From contig NZ_JALNTW010000017.1 of NCBI RefSeq assembly GCF_023161665.1, positions 1 to 64,000 on the forward strand: a stretch of DNA of 64,000 bases, written 5' to 3'. This stretch comes from Shewanella sp. 1CM18E. GTDB taxonomy: Bacteria; Pseudomonadota; Gammaproteobacteria; Enterobacterales; Shewanellaceae. Both the position numbers and the translations under genes were made by a program. Below are positions 1 to 8,782 of this stretch, piece after piece. Within the stretch, counting starts at the first letter, position 1. Every line of letters starts with the position of its first letter. The notes under the pieces are model-generated. The model was not told the DNA's origin, did no database searches, and was given only the letters and a program-made list of their open reading frames with translations.

Positions 1-22
1 TTGTTAACGCACGGTAGGAAAG

Positions 23-75
23 CTCCCTTTTAGGGAGTTATATCAAAGCCACCTTCTTCAGAAGGTGGATCTTTT
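23..75 (+). terminator. Tandem hairpins, likely terminator of a gene left of the window
   Basis: Two hairpins follow each other: CTCCC/GGGAG at 23-37, then a GC-rich stem CCACCTTCT/AGAAGGTGG at 49-68 followed by ATCTTTT. The second looks like a rho-independent terminator reading rightwards. The gene it would serve lies outside the window, so its identity is unknown. Confidence 0.55.
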
Positions 76-542
76 ACATGTTTAACTTTCAAGTGCTAAT
101 TCCGTCTTTCGTGGAGTCAATTTCCGGTTAACGACTGCTTATACCAATCACTATAAGCAGTTGCTCTACCTAGGCCGATCAAATTTTGATACTAATTGGT
201 ATTATTATCTGATTAGTGATGGTGATTAAAGAAAGGGTTATTACTACAGATCCAACATCGCAAAATATGCTCTTATTTTTAGTGATGCGTTTGTTGACAT
301 TAGCCATTTTATTGACTGTTTCTGGCATCTTTTTTGTAAAGATTTAGTTGGTTTTTGGTTTGTATATTACTGTTTTCTATATGCTTATTTGTTCTTAATC
401 ATGATCCATGTTGAAATCTTATCATGATTATTCAAAGTGCTGCCTAGGTCGCGGATTTTGCAATGGCTGTGGTTATACTTCTCGACCTAAAATCCTACCT
501 AGAACGATGTTTAAATCGTCGGGCTCTATCAAGAGGCTTCCT
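76..542. other. Gene-free leader region with a Shewanella-type palindrome
   Basis: No convincing gene is seen. It contains a perfect 9-bp inverted repeat CTGCTTATA/TATAAGCAG (135-160, 8-nt loop) and the imperfect palindrome ATACTAATTGGTAT (189-202), which recurs at 23294 and, as a variant, at 60984. An open frame runs from an ATG at 408 into the next gene, but its first 45 residues are not signal-peptide-like and are probably untranslated. The promoter of the binding-protein gene should lie here; I could not place it. Confidence 0.5.
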
Positions 543-1469
543 GTGAAATTAAAGCGAATATTCCTGCTTGCGATATTTTTGATCTGTAGTTCATCATCTA
601 TTCAGGTGATGGCAAGAGATCTTGCAGAGATTAAAGCCGAAGGCGTACTGCGTCATTTAGGCGTGCCTTATGCGAATTTCGTGTCTCAATATGTTGAGGG
701 AAATAAAGTTAACCACAGCGGGCTTGATATCGAATTGATGCAGAATTTCGCCGAGCATCTTGGCGTTAAGTATGAGTTTGTTCCGGCGCAGTGGACAAGC
801 GTATTCGGCATGCTGACAGGAAGAAATGGTCAGTTTGTTGATAATAAAGTTGTTTATTCGAAGCCTGAACCTATCGTTGGCGATATTATTGCTAACGGTT
901 TGACTATTTTAGATTGGCGAAGTGAGTTGGTTGATTTTTCTGACGATTACTTTCCTTCAGCCGTCTGGCTGGTTGCTCGCACTCAATCAAGTCTTACTCC
1001 AATAAAGCCAAGTGACTCATTGCTTGATGATATAAAAATGGTCAGAGGGTTATTAAAAGATCGCGATATTCTGGCAATGAAACAATCTTGCTTAGATCCG
1101 GATCTTTATGATCTTGAAGGTGCGCAAGCCAATGTTATTTTACCTACTAAGCAGCTACAGCTGAATGAGATGGTGCCATTTTTACTCAATATTGAAGCGG
1201 AAGCGACTTTACTCGATGTCGCCGACTCGCTGATTGCTATAGAGAAATGGCCGAATAAAATCAAAGTCATTGGTCCGATTTCTGAGGATCAGAGAATGGC
1301 GGTTGGCTTTAGAAAAAACTCACCGGAGTTACGTGCAGCTTTCAATCAATACCTAAAGCAGATCCGTGCTGATGGTAGTTATAACCAATTAGTCAGAAAG
1401 TACTACCCTACCGTTTTCCATTATTACCAAGACTACTTTGAAACGGCGGCAGTTGGTATTCAGAATTAA
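543..1469 (+). CDS. Periplasmic solute-binding protein, family 3 type
   Basis: Extracytoplasmic binding protein of the amino-acid type (SBP_bac_3-like two-lobe fold), 308 aa from a GTG at 543. That start is preferred because AAGAGG at 531-536 lies 6 nt upstream and it gives a good signal peptide (K-R, a hydrophobic run, then a cleavage site near VMA). An upstream in-frame ATG at 408 would bury the signal. The mature part keeps family traits: an N-terminal strand after LRHLGVPY, a GLDIELMQNFAEHLG helix, and a C-terminal NQYLKQIRADGSYNQLVRKYYP segment. No ABC permease or ATPase is nearby. The stop is one base before the ATG of a membrane GGDEF/EAL protein, so it is probably a sensor subunit rather than a transporter part. 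Ligand unknown. Confidence 0.8.
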   Translation: MKLKRIFLLAIFLICSSSSIQVMARDLAEIKAEGVLRHLGVPYANFVSQYVEGNKVNHSGLDIELMQNFAEHLGVKYEFVPAQWTSVFGMLTGRNGQFVDNKVVYSKPEPIVGDIIANGLTILDWRSELVDFSDDYFPSAVWLVARTQSSLTPIKPSDSLLDDIKMVRGLLKDRDILAMKQSCLDPDLYDLEGAQANVILPTKQLQLNEMVPFLLNIEAEATLLDVADSLIAIEKWPNKIKVIGPISEDQRMAVGFRKNSPELRAAFNQYLKQIRADGSYNQLVRKYYPTVFHYYQDYFETAAVGIQN

Positions 1470-1470
1470 T

Positions 1471-3822
1471 ATGAAACACTTAAAATGGTTTAACAGTAAA
1501 ACAGCAATCATCATTGCTGGGGTGTTACTTAGCGCCTATTTAATTTTGATCTTAACCGTGACCAATTTAGGCCAAAGCAGTTTAAGAGAGTCACAAAACA
1601 GTGCGCTTAATCTCAGGGTAACCAATTACACCGAAAACTTGAGCTTCTTTTTTGCTGCAAGTGAGAAAAATGTCGCTAATCTAAGCCAGCAGCGAGATGT
1701 AAATACTTATTTTTCAAATTTAGCGGCGGGGATGTCGCTGCGATATGGCTTAAGTTCGAGCTTGTTTAGCCTAACTCAGACTATTGATCAGTTTAGCTTA
1801 TCGAACAAAATGGATAATCAGCTAATTTATTCTCGAGTGCTGATTGTTGGGCTTGGAGAAAGCATAATTGTTGACTCCCAGCCTGAACTTAACTTTGATA
1901 TTCGTCAGTTGCCGATAAAGCAGATGGAAACCCTTGGCCAAAAAATACATTTGGCTAGCGGCGCTAATGGCATTGAAGTTCAGTTATTACAAACCATTTA
2001 TCACCAAAATAAACCGGTTGCAGTATTGGTTGCTAGTTTAAATACAGCAGTGATCATCAATATGTTATCGACTCAGGAGCATATTGATAGCGGTAGCTAT
2101 TTGACATTGGAATCAGCCGTTGGCGATATTTTGGTGTGGAACTCATTACCTGAAAGCTTACTAAGTATTGAGCAGGGCAGTGTTAACTTTTCTAAGGCGA
2201 GTCAAAAAACGATCTACTTTAAAACAGATGTTTTGGGCACTCCATTTACTTTAAAAAGCTGGTTTGAACCTGTAAGCGAAGAAGATATTTTTACTTCAAC
2301 TTGGTTTATCGCGGCAATTTCGTTACTGGCTTTGCCTGTGTTCTTAGGTCTGATTTATTTACTGCGAGTCAACAATAAGAACCTGATTTTACAAACCCAA
2401 GTTGCCCTATCTTCTGAGCAGCAACAAAAGTTAGCTAAGCAAAATAGCTTATTGCATGAAGAGATCTCAAAACGTAAGGCGTCAGAGAGTAAGTTGGCTT
2501 ATCAGGCGACCCACGATGAGTTAACCAACTTAGCAAATCGTACCCATGGTATGACGCAACTACAGGCGGCGATAAGAAATGCCCATGCTAAAAATACCCA
2601 AATTCTATTATTGTTTATCGATTTAGATAACTTCAAACAAATCAACGACACCATTGGTCATCACGCGGGTGATGAACTGTTACAACTAACAAGTGCTCGA
2701 CTCATTAAATCTGTGCGCAGTACAGATATTGTAGCCCGTCTTGGTGGTGATGAGTTTTTGGTTATTGTGCCTGATATTCAACATCAAGATGCAGCAACGC
2801 TCGTCGCTAGCAGTGTCTTGTCGCTATTTGAGCAGCCATTCCATATTGAGCAACAAGAGTTTTTTGTCTCGACCAGTATCGGCATGTCTATGTATCCAAA
2901 GGATGGTAATAACGCGGCGACATTGCTGAAAAGAGCTGATACTGCTTTATATCGAGTAAAGGATATGGGGCGTAATGGTTTTGGCTTTTACGACTCAAGC
3001 ATGAACTTAGATGTGGAGCGCAATTTAATGCTAAATATGCGCTTACATCAGGCGATTCAGCAGGGGGATATAGAGGTTTATTACCAGCCTATTCTAGATT
3101 TAAAAAGCCGCAAGATCGTTGCCGCCGAGGCGTTAATGCGCTGGTTTGACCCTGAACTAGGGTTTGTATCACCTGAAGATTTTATTCCGTTAGCAGAGAA
3201 GAACGGCTTGATTCATAAGCTAGGTGTAATGGTATTGCTCGAGGCCTGTACGCAAGCCGCCAGTTGGCAACAGATTAGCCCAATAACGGTAGCGGTTAAT
3301 TTCTCCAGCGTGCAGTTTAGGTATTGTGAGCAGCTACAGGAAACCATTGTCGACATATTGCTTAAAACGGGTTTGCCTGCATCTCAACTAGATATGGAAG
3401 TGACTGAAAGTTTATTGATCGATCAAGGTCATAGCTTGATGAAAATGCTGTCTTATTTGAAACAGCTTGGCGTGGGACTGTCTATTGATGATTTTGGTAC
3501 TGGTTATTCAGCGTTGAGTTATCTGCAAAAATTCCCATTTTCTAAGCTTAAAATTGATCGGGCTTTTATCAATAAGATGAGCACTAGTTCATCAGATGAA
3601 TCTTTAGTGTCGGCGATATTAGCAATGGCGAAGTCATTGAAGCTAAAGGTTGTTGCTGAGGGGATTGAGAATGAGCAGCAAGCCAGCTTTTTACGCGAGC
3701 ACAATTGTGAATTTGGTCAGGGGTATTTATTTAGCCGACCAGTCCCTGCAGCCGAGTTCACTAAGTTGTTATTAGAGGAGCAAGGTGATCAAGAGTCTTT
3801 AGCGCTTAAGCAACCAGCCTAA
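1471..3822 (+). CDS. Membrane GGDEF-EAL cyclic-di-GMP enzyme
   Basis: Predicted inner-membrane protein of 783 aa that may make and/or degrade cyclic di-GMP. A first membrane helix (about residues 10-30), a periplasmic sensor region of about 250 residues and a second helix (about 280-300) lead into a short coiled coil, a GGDEF domain (GGDEF at 425-429) and an EAL domain (EAL at 553-555). The cyclase motif is intact and preceded by RSTD, matching the RxxD inhibitory I-site. The EAL domain keeps EVTES, DDFGTGYS, AEGIE and GQGYLF motifs, so both activities look possible. ATG 1471 is chosen because it follows the upstream stop by one base; the open frame starts at 1438. It is in operon with the binding protein, which suggests ligand-bound protein docks on its periplasmic domain (inference). 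Confidence 0.9.
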   Translation: MKHLKWFNSKTAIIIAGVLLSAYLILILTVTNLGQSSLRESQNSALNLRVTNYTENLSFFFAASEKNVANLSQQRDVNTYFSNLAAGMSLRYGLSSSLFSLTQTIDQFSLSNKMDNQLIYSRVLIVGLGESIIVDSQPELNFDIRQLPIKQMETLGQKIHLASGANGIEVQLLQTIYHQNKPVAVLVASLNTAVIINMLSTQEHIDSGSYLTLESAVGDILVWNSLPESLLSIEQGSVNFSKASQKTIYFKTDVLGTPFTLKSWFEPVSEEDIFTSTWFIAAISLLALPVFLGLIYLLRVNNKNLILQTQVALSSEQQQKLAKQNSLLHEEISKRKASESKLAYQATHDELTNLANRTHGMTQLQAAIRNAHAKNTQILLLFIDLDNFKQINDTIGHHAGDELLQLTSARLIKSVRSTDIVARLGGDEFLVIVPDIQHQDAATLVASSVLSLFEQPFHIEQQEFFVSTSIGMSMYPKDGNNAATLLKRADTALYRVKDMGRNGFGFYDSSMNLDVERNLMLNMRLHQAIQQGDIEVYYQPILDLKSRKIVAAEALMRWFDPELGFVSPEDFIPLAEKNGLIHKLGVMVLLEACTQAASWQQISPITVAVNFSSVQFRYCEQLQETIVDILLKTGLPASQLDMEVTESLLIDQGHSLMKMLSYLKQLGVGLSIDDFGTGYSALSYLQKFPFSKLKIDRAFINKMSTSSSDESLVSAILAMAKSLKLKVVAEGIENEQQASFLREHNCEFGQGYLFSRPVPAAEFTKLLLEEQGDQESLALKQPA

Positions 3823-3860
3823 ATGCCGAGATTGAATGACTTACTTTGAGATAAATGAAA

Positions 3861-3884
3861 AGGCCGCCCTTTATAGGGCGGCCT
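3861..3884 (-). terminator. Rho-independent terminator of the aminotransferase gene
   Basis: Perfect 10-bp stem AGGCCGCCCT/AGGGCGGCCT with a TTAT loop. On the minus strand it is followed by TTTTCATTT, so it ends the leftward gene; it may also block readthrough from the rightward GGDEF/EAL gene, although no T-run follows on that side. Confidence 0.8.
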
Positions 3885-3897
3885 AGTAAGATGGATA

Positions 3898-5313
3898 TTA
3901 TCTCATGTCACGATAAAGCTGCTTCATGGCTTTAACTAAGCCTTTTACATCTTCATCATCGTGGAATAGATGAGTTGAGATCCGTAATGAATAGGTTTTA
4001 ACGCTATCGTTAGGATCAAGATAGAAAGACGTAGTACGCACAATGTAGCCATACTCTTCATCTAGACGATCGCGAAACTCAGTTAATAAGGCGCTATCAG
4101 TTAAATCGTCAAATGGGTTGAAGGTGGTTAAACCGCTGGATAGCTTACGAACATTAGGGGCGAAGATCATCGCATTAGGGAATTTCTTCGCAAGCTCTTC
4201 TTTACACAAAGCACTTAAATCAAGAATCCGCTTTTCGATTGCATCTCGACCAATCTCGTCCCACATTTCACAGGCTTTAGCGAGTGCACGTTTAGCAGGG
4301 TAGTTATCTTGGCCAACAGATTGCAATTTAGTTTGTACTTCAACCGATGAAGATGAGGTATTGATAAACCATAGTGGTGTTTCACGGTCGCTCCAGAACT
4401 CAAATAAGCGACTAGCGTTATCACGTACATATAAAAAGCCAGTTGCACCAGGGCCACACTGCCATTTATGACCCGCGCCAGAGTAGAAGTCACAATCAAT
4501 ATCATGAAAGTCTAGATTGAACATGCCTGGCGTATGCGCGCCATCAACTAAAGTGACGATGCCATTTGGAATCGCGACTTTCTTACAGATCTGTTTAGCT
4601 GGTAGTGTTGTACCTGTAGTGAATGTGACATGAGAGAACACCATTAAGCGTACGCGGTTGCCATATAGGCTTACGGCATCGGCAAATACTTGTACAAAAT
4701 CGTCAACACTGACATCGTTACCTGGAGTGTATACAGGTAATGCTAATTCAATGACTTCGGCGCCATAGCGCTCAGCTACATGCTTTAGCGGCGTAGTTAC
4801 ACCATGGTGTTCATGGTTGGTTGTTAGAATGATATCGCCATATTCAAACTGTAAGCCGTTAATGATGGTACATAGACCATCAGTAGTATTACGACATAGC
4901 ACAAGCTCATGTGGGGCGGCACCAAAACTTGGCGCAATTTGCTTGGCGTAATCTAGTGTAGGAATATTGCTATTCCATGGATTAATCGAAATTTGTTCAT
5001 TGGCATGGTTATAGTCTTTTAATACACGTTTAGGCATAGTGCCTGCAGTGCCAATGTTCATATAGGTATTGCGTTTGTTTAGGATGAACTCTTTACGCAC
5101 CTTGTTCCAAAAACGCTGGTCTGTATGGTGACCATGGAATGTTTCACTAAAATCATCTGTAGAGGCATGGGCGCTAGCAGGTAAAAGACTGGCACCAGCA
5201 GCTGTGATAGCTAGGCCTGTAGTGGTTTTTAAAAATCGACGACGCTCGTTATTTTGTAATTGTTCGTTTTGTAATTGATTGCTGTCTAATAAGTTATTTT
5301 GTTGATTAGTCAT
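3898..5313 (-). CDS. Tat-exported class V aminotransferase (PLP enzyme)
   Basis: PLP-dependent enzyme of the class V aminotransferase / isopenicillin-N-epimerase-like family, 471 aa. The N-terminus carries a twin-arginine signal: ERRRFLK at about 23-29, a hydrophobic stretch and an AHA cleavage site near residue 50, so the protein should be exported folded with its cofactor. The catalytic core shows TLVDGAHTPG (Asp257, expected to contact the pyridine nitrogen) and GAGHKWQCGPG with the probable Schiff-base lysine at 283. The substrate cannot be read from sequence; cysteine desulfurase activity is not supported because no typical sulfur-relay cysteine loop is evident. It is monocistronic with its own terminator. 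A Gln/Asn-rich stretch precedes the Tat motif. Confidence 0.85.
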   Translation of the reverse strand: MTNQQNNLLDSNQLQNEQLQNNERRRFLKTTTGLAITAAGASLLPASAHASTDDFSETFHGHHTDQRFWNKVRKEFILNKRNTYMNIGTAGTMPKRVLKDYNHANEQISINPWNSNIPTLDYAKQIAPSFGAAPHELVLCRNTTDGLCTIINGLQFEYGDIILTTNHEHHGVTTPLKHVAERYGAEVIELALPVYTPGNDVSVDDFVQVFADAVSLYGNRVRLMVFSHVTFTTGTTLPAKQICKKVAIPNGIVTLVDGAHTPGMFNLDFHDIDCDFYSGAGHKWQCGPGATGFLYVRDNASRLFEFWSDRETPLWFINTSSSSVEVQTKLQSVGQDNYPAKRALAKACEMWDEIGRDAIEKRILDLSALCKEELAKKFPNAMIFAPNVRKLSSGLTTFNPFDDLTDSALLTEFRDRLDEEYGYIVRTTSFYLDPNDSVKTYSLRISTHLFHDDEDVKGLVKAMKQLYRDMR

Positions 5314-5806
5314 GATTGATTCTCAAGGAAAAGTTACTTTTTTGCTTTATCTTTATAAATCTCATTAAGCCTTGTTATTCTATTGGTTAACCTGCTATTT
5401 AAACGTGATTTATACCGCATAAGTTTATGGCGTGTAGTGACATAAAAACTTTAAAATCAATAGTTAAGTCATTTAATTGACGTTTATTGTTATCAGTAAG
5501 TTTTATTGTGTTTGGCGTGGTGTAATACCGAGTTTGAGTTGCGTATATCGGGTTATTTTTCAATGTTTGCTTAATTTCGTCGATATTTGCAACAGCAAAT
5601 AGATCGTTGGGATTGAGCGCTAGTGTTAGTAGATAGCTCGCTGTAAATTCGAAGTTATTGCTGCTAATAGACTAAAATATTTGAGATCTGGCTTGAGCCC
5701 ACACATCAATATGCGTCAGGTTTTTCGATCTGTTTAAGTAATTTTTACAGTCAGCAAGGCGTAAAAATGCTACCTTCGCGGCAAATTTTGAGTAAGGGGA
5801 CACCCA
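5314..5806. other. Divergent intergenic region, no gene seen
   Basis: 493 bp between the divergent aminotransferase and ppiB genes. It must hold both promoters. I see no ORF with a ribosome binding site, no hairpin of note and no known riboswitch signature. The ppiB site AAGGGGA is at 5794-5800. Confidence 0.5.
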
Positions 5807-6301
5807 ATGATTATATTTACGACTAATCTTGGCGATATTGAGATAACGCTGGATTTTGACAAAGCACCTGTTAGTGCTAAAAACTTTTTAAAATACTGCC
5901 AAGATGGTTTTTTTGAAGGCACTATTTTTCATAGAATTATCAAAGGTTTTATGATCCAGGGCGGCGGCTTTACTGTGGATATGGATGAGAAGCCGACTCG
6001 TGCAGCCATCGTTAATGAAGCTAATCGTGGATTAAAGAATATTCGTGGCAGTATCGCAATGGCACGTACTGATGCACCGCATTCGGCGACAGGTCAGTTT
6101 TTTATCAATTTAGCCGATAACAGCTTCTTAGATCATACTGCTACTACCAACGCAGGTTGGGGTTACGCGGTATTTGGTCAAGTGACTAATGGTATGGATG
6201 TTGTGACCAAAATTGGCCGCGCTAAAACTACCTCTAAAGGCGATCATGATGATGTGCCGAGAGAGGCGATTATCATTGAGAAAGTGACGATTAATCTATA
6301 A
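5807..6301 (+). CDS. ppiB: Peptidyl-prolyl cis-trans isomerase, cyclophilin B type
   Basis: Cytoplasmic cyclophilin of 164 aa that catalyses proline isomerisation during protein folding. It has no signal peptide, which separates it from periplasmic PpiA. Family motifs are present: FHRIIKGFMIQGG (catalytic Arg region), a segment around ARTDAPHSATGQFFIN, and WGYAVFGQV. Length equals that of E. coli PpiB. Start ATG 5807 has AAGGGGA 6 nt upstream. It appears to be a single-gene unit ending in a long palindrome shared with the convergent neighbour. Confidence 0.95.
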   Translation: MIIFTTNLGDIEITLDFDKAPVSAKNFLKYCQDGFFEGTIFHRIIKGFMIQGGGFTVDMDEKPTRAAIVNEANRGLKNIRGSIAMARTDAPHSATGQFFINLADNSFLDHTATTNAGWGYAVFGQVTNGMDVVTKIGRAKTTSKGDHDDVPREAIIIEKVTINL

Positions 6302-6312
6302 TGCGGTAGTCA

Positions 6313-6345
6313 AAATAGATAAGTGATTTAATCACTTATCTATTT
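6313..6345. terminator. Long AT-rich palindrome, bidirectional terminator
   Basis: AAATAGATAAGTGATT at 6313-6328 is exactly complementary to 6330-6345. It lies between the convergent ppiB and DUF1275 genes and can form a 14-16 bp hairpin in either transcript. It lacks the usual GC-rich base of the stem. A partial second copy of the right arm (AATCACTTATTTTA) follows at about 6369-6382, running into the end of the next gene. Confidence 0.55.
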
Positions 6346-6375
6346 GTTGAGTCAGTTATCTATATATCAAATCAC

Positions 6376-7053
6376 TTATTTTAGGTTCTCTTTTTGGCGT
6401 GTGTGGATTTTGTAGAAGCGATAGCTTATGGCGAGCGCGATACAAATAGCCGCAGGTGCTAATAGCGCGAAAAACGCCAGTTTGGCAAAGAGAACGGCGC
6501 CTAAGGCACCGCCAGAGATAAAGCCGGCAATGATAAGCATAAATAAAATCGCTTTGCGCTTATCAAACTTCTCCCCTTTTAGTGTGCCACCTAGCATTAT
6601 GCCTAAGTCGGTAAAAATCCCTGTTACATGAGTTGTACGAACAATTGCGCCACTATAAGTCGTCGCCAGCGCATTTTGTAAGCCACAAGCCGCAGAGGCC
6701 ATGTAATGGCCGTAATAAGTACCGTCTTGCAGTAAGTATATTGCCAGTAGTAAAAAGCCTGCTTCAATTAACAATAACGTGTCGTAATGGCGGCCAAGCT
6801 TAACGCTACTCCCCGACAAAAATGCCCCTGAAAGGGTCGCGCCAAACATAAAGCTAATTAAAATGCCAAGCAGATGAAACAGTACCGTTGGAGAGGAGCT
6901 GAGTAACTGAGTCCCTACAAGGGTGGCAGTCCCTGATAGGTGAGAGACAGATTGATGCTCAAATCCGAGTAGTCCAATCGCATTAACACTACCAGCAGTG
7001 AAAGCCAGAATGAAAGCGCCGTATTCCACCCATTTGGGAAGTTTAGAGATCAC
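6376..7053 (-). CDS. DUF1275 (YoaK-type) membrane protein
   Basis: Integral inner-membrane protein of 225 aa with about six hydrophobic segments. The pattern near the N-terminus (AGSVNAIGLLGFEHQSVSHLSGTATLVG) and the central THVTGIFTDLG motif are characteristic of the DUF1275/YoaK family. Transport is suspected in this family but not established, so no substrate is assigned. It ends in a basic tail. It is transcribed alone, convergent with ppiB. Confidence 0.8.
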   Translation of the reverse strand: MISKLPKWVEYGAFILAFTAGSVNAIGLLGFEHQSVSHLSGTATLVGTQLLSSSPTVLFHLLGILISFMFGATLSGAFLSGSSVKLGRHYDTLLLIEAGFLLLAIYLLQDGTYYGHYMASAACGLQNALATTYSGAIVRTTHVTGIFTDLGIMLGGTLKGEKFDKRKAILFMLIIAGFISGGALGAVLFAKLAFFALLAPAAICIALAISYRFYKIHTRQKENLK

Positions 7054-7474
7054 TGTATAGCCTTAGTTTTTAGTGTTCGTTAGAAAACAAGCCGATTTAG
7101 ATTTTTGTAAAATGGCTTAGTCACTGAACTTTTAGAAAGATGAGGTATGTTGCGCTTAATAAGCGCTACATATTGTGCCAACTCTCAACATACTAAACTC
7201 TAGTGTTGATCGCAAAAGCGCTGTGAGTGAAGCCATTTTATGGCATATCTAACAAGTCTTAATTAATCCTTATTGCTACAGATAAAGTTGTGCGTTCAAT
7301 TGCTATTTCCACGTTTGCTGATTTAACTTTTGGTAATATTTTTTAGTGTGACTTAAGCCACTGTTTAACTAGCTTGCTAATAATATAGTTTGTGGCGTAC
7401 GCCAATAACTTGCTAGCAGCCTAATCGTTGCAAGTGCTTGTTGATACACCATTAAGTAACTAAGGGCTATTAAC
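7054..7474. other. Divergent intergenic region, no gene seen
   Basis: 421 bp between the leftward DUF1275 gene and the rightward DUF134 gene. It should contain both promoters. No supported ORF, repeat or RNA structure was found. AAGG at 7462-7465 is the ribosome binding site of the next gene. Confidence 0.45.
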
Positions 7475-7765
7475 ATGTCTAGACCTAAAAAGTGTCGCCA
7501 TTTATCCAGCTGTGTGCCGTGCAGCTTATTCAAACCTAATGGCATTCCATCGCATCAGTTAGAAAAGATCCAGTTAGATGCGGATGAATTTGAAGCGTTA
7601 AATTTAGGTGATGTCAAAAAAATGAGTCAGTTGGATGCGGCGGCATCAATGGGGATTTCAAGGCAAACTTTTGGTTACTTATTAGCGAGCGCCCGTAAAA
7701 AAGTGGCCACTGCGGTGACCCAAGGCCAGGCACTTTTGCTACCTCAGAATATGAATAAGGAATGA
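7475..7765 (+). CDS. DUF134 family helix-turn-helix protein
   Basis: Small protein of 96 aa with the DUF134 signature: an N-terminal MSRPKKCRHL segment, a Cys pair (CVPC) and then a C-terminal helix-turn-helix (KMSQLDAAASMGISRQTFGYLLASARKKVATA). It is probably a DNA-binding regulator, perhaps with metal bound by the N-terminal cysteines (inference). Start ATG 7475 has AAGG 8 nt upstream. Its stop overlaps the region of the next start, so it is cotranscribed with a NifX-like protein. This pairing is common for DUF134 genes and suggests a shared metal-linked role. Confidence 0.8.
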   Translation: MSRPKKCRHLSSCVPCSLFKPNGIPSHQLEKIQLDADEFEALNLGDVKKMSQLDAAASMGISRQTFGYLLASARKKVATAVTQGQALLLPQNMNKE

Positions 7766-7767
7766 TC

Positions 7768-8301
7768 ATGATTATTGCTATCCCTATGAGCCGTGACCGT
7801 TTGGCGACTCACTTTACCAAGGCTCCTGAAATTGCGTTTTATGATGAGCATCAACAGTTAATCAGTCGAGTCGCTAATCCTGCTTTGAGCGGTGGCTGCA
7901 GCGCTAAAAAAGCGATGTTAAACCTGATTACCGATCATAAGGCCGATATCGTAATCGTGCAGTTTATTGGTGAGCGCATGCTTGGCAAGTTACTCGATGC
8001 TGGTGTCAGTGTTAGTCAAGCTGATAACTCACTGAGTATTGCTGAGTTAATGACAAATGCGAAAGATTTAAGCTGTCGTTTAGTGGAAGCGAGCCAAGGG
8101 CGCAGATCGATTAACCATGAGAAAAAGGGCGGCTGTTGTGGTGGTTCGAGTGGCGGCTGTGGTTGCAGCGGCTCCAAAACCCCGTCTAGCATTTTAGAGC
8201 CAAGATTACTGCATGTGCCTCAACATGTATCAGTTGCCACTGATGCGAGTGGCAAAGCGATTTCTCCTGTTATGTATGCGGGCTTTAGGAGCGTTAAATA
8301 G
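7768..8301 (+). CDS. NifX/NifB-like (dinitrogenase cofactor domain) protein with Cys/Gly patch
   Basis: 177-aa protein whose first about 110 residues match the dinitrogenase iron-molybdenum cofactor biosynthesis domain: MIIAIPMSRDRLATHF, SGGCSAKKAM, and a middle segment ending QFIGERMLGKLLDAGV. A Gly/Cys-rich insert (Cys at 123, 124, 131 and 133) follows, then a tail of about 40 residues. Nitrogenase genes are absent here, so a role in iron-sulfur or molybdenum handling outside nitrogen fixation is likely (inference). ATG 7768 is preferred over ATG 7762 because AAGGA at 7757-7761 is then 6 nt away. It forms an operon with the DUF134 gene. Confidence 0.75.
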   Translation: MIIAIPMSRDRLATHFTKAPEIAFYDEHQQLISRVANPALSGGCSAKKAMLNLITDHKADIVIVQFIGERMLGKLLDAGVSVSQADNSLSIAELMTNAKDLSCRLVEASQGRRSINHEKKGGCCGGSSGGCGCSGSKTPSSILEPRLLHVPQHVSVATDASGKAISPVMYAGFRSVK

Positions 8302-8423
8302 CGATTAACACCGACATTGGCTTACGATCTATAGGTTACTGACTTTACATTTTTCACTAAATATTTCATGTTAGTGCTAAGTAGGTGAACGATTAATGTT
8401 CAATTTCGTCAGTGGAGGACGTT

Positions 8424-8744
8424 ATGGCAGTGCTAGTGATTGGTGCGGGATTTATTTTTCTTGGCCTGATCTTGATGGATTTGCCAGATCTTAACCGAGC
8501 GTTAAAACAACATGATATAGAGTGTTGGCGAACGTTAACAAAGCAAGAGCGATTTATATTATCGTCTGAGCGCATGAATTTGTTTGCGTGGACATTAAGC
8601 CGCGGTTTTGAAAACGCTGAACATATTGATGTTCAATACGCTGGATTATTGGCGTATAGGCGTGCCACTAAGGTGAAATATATAATTTTATTTGGTATTT
8701 CATTAATTATTGTTGGCTCGGTTATGGCGATTGTTAGTCAATAG
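8424..8744 (+). CDS. Small two-helix membrane protein, unknown function
   Basis: 106-aa protein that I do not assign to a named family. It has an N-terminal hydrophobic helix (about 2-20), a soluble middle with charged residues (DLPDLNRALKQHDIECWRTLTKQERF), and a C-terminal helix (about 85-104). ATG 8424 is chosen because GGAGG at 8414-8418 sits 5 nt upstream; a GTG at 8412 would overlap that site. It may be a separate unit after the NifX-like gene (122-bp gap) and it ends before a strong bidirectional terminator. Confidence 0.65.
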   Translation: MAVLVIGAGFIFLGLILMDLPDLNRALKQHDIECWRTLTKQERFILSSERMNLFAWTLSRGFENAEHIDVQYAGLLAYRRATKVKYIILFGISLIIVGSVMAIVSQ

Positions 8745-8782
8745 ACTCCACTGCTAGGCAGATTGAAATTTTGATACAAAAA

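Noticed and set aside
408..542. N-terminal extension of the binding-protein gene from ATG 408
   Set aside because: It would place 45 unrelated residues before a clear signal peptide. GTG 543 has a good ribosome binding site.
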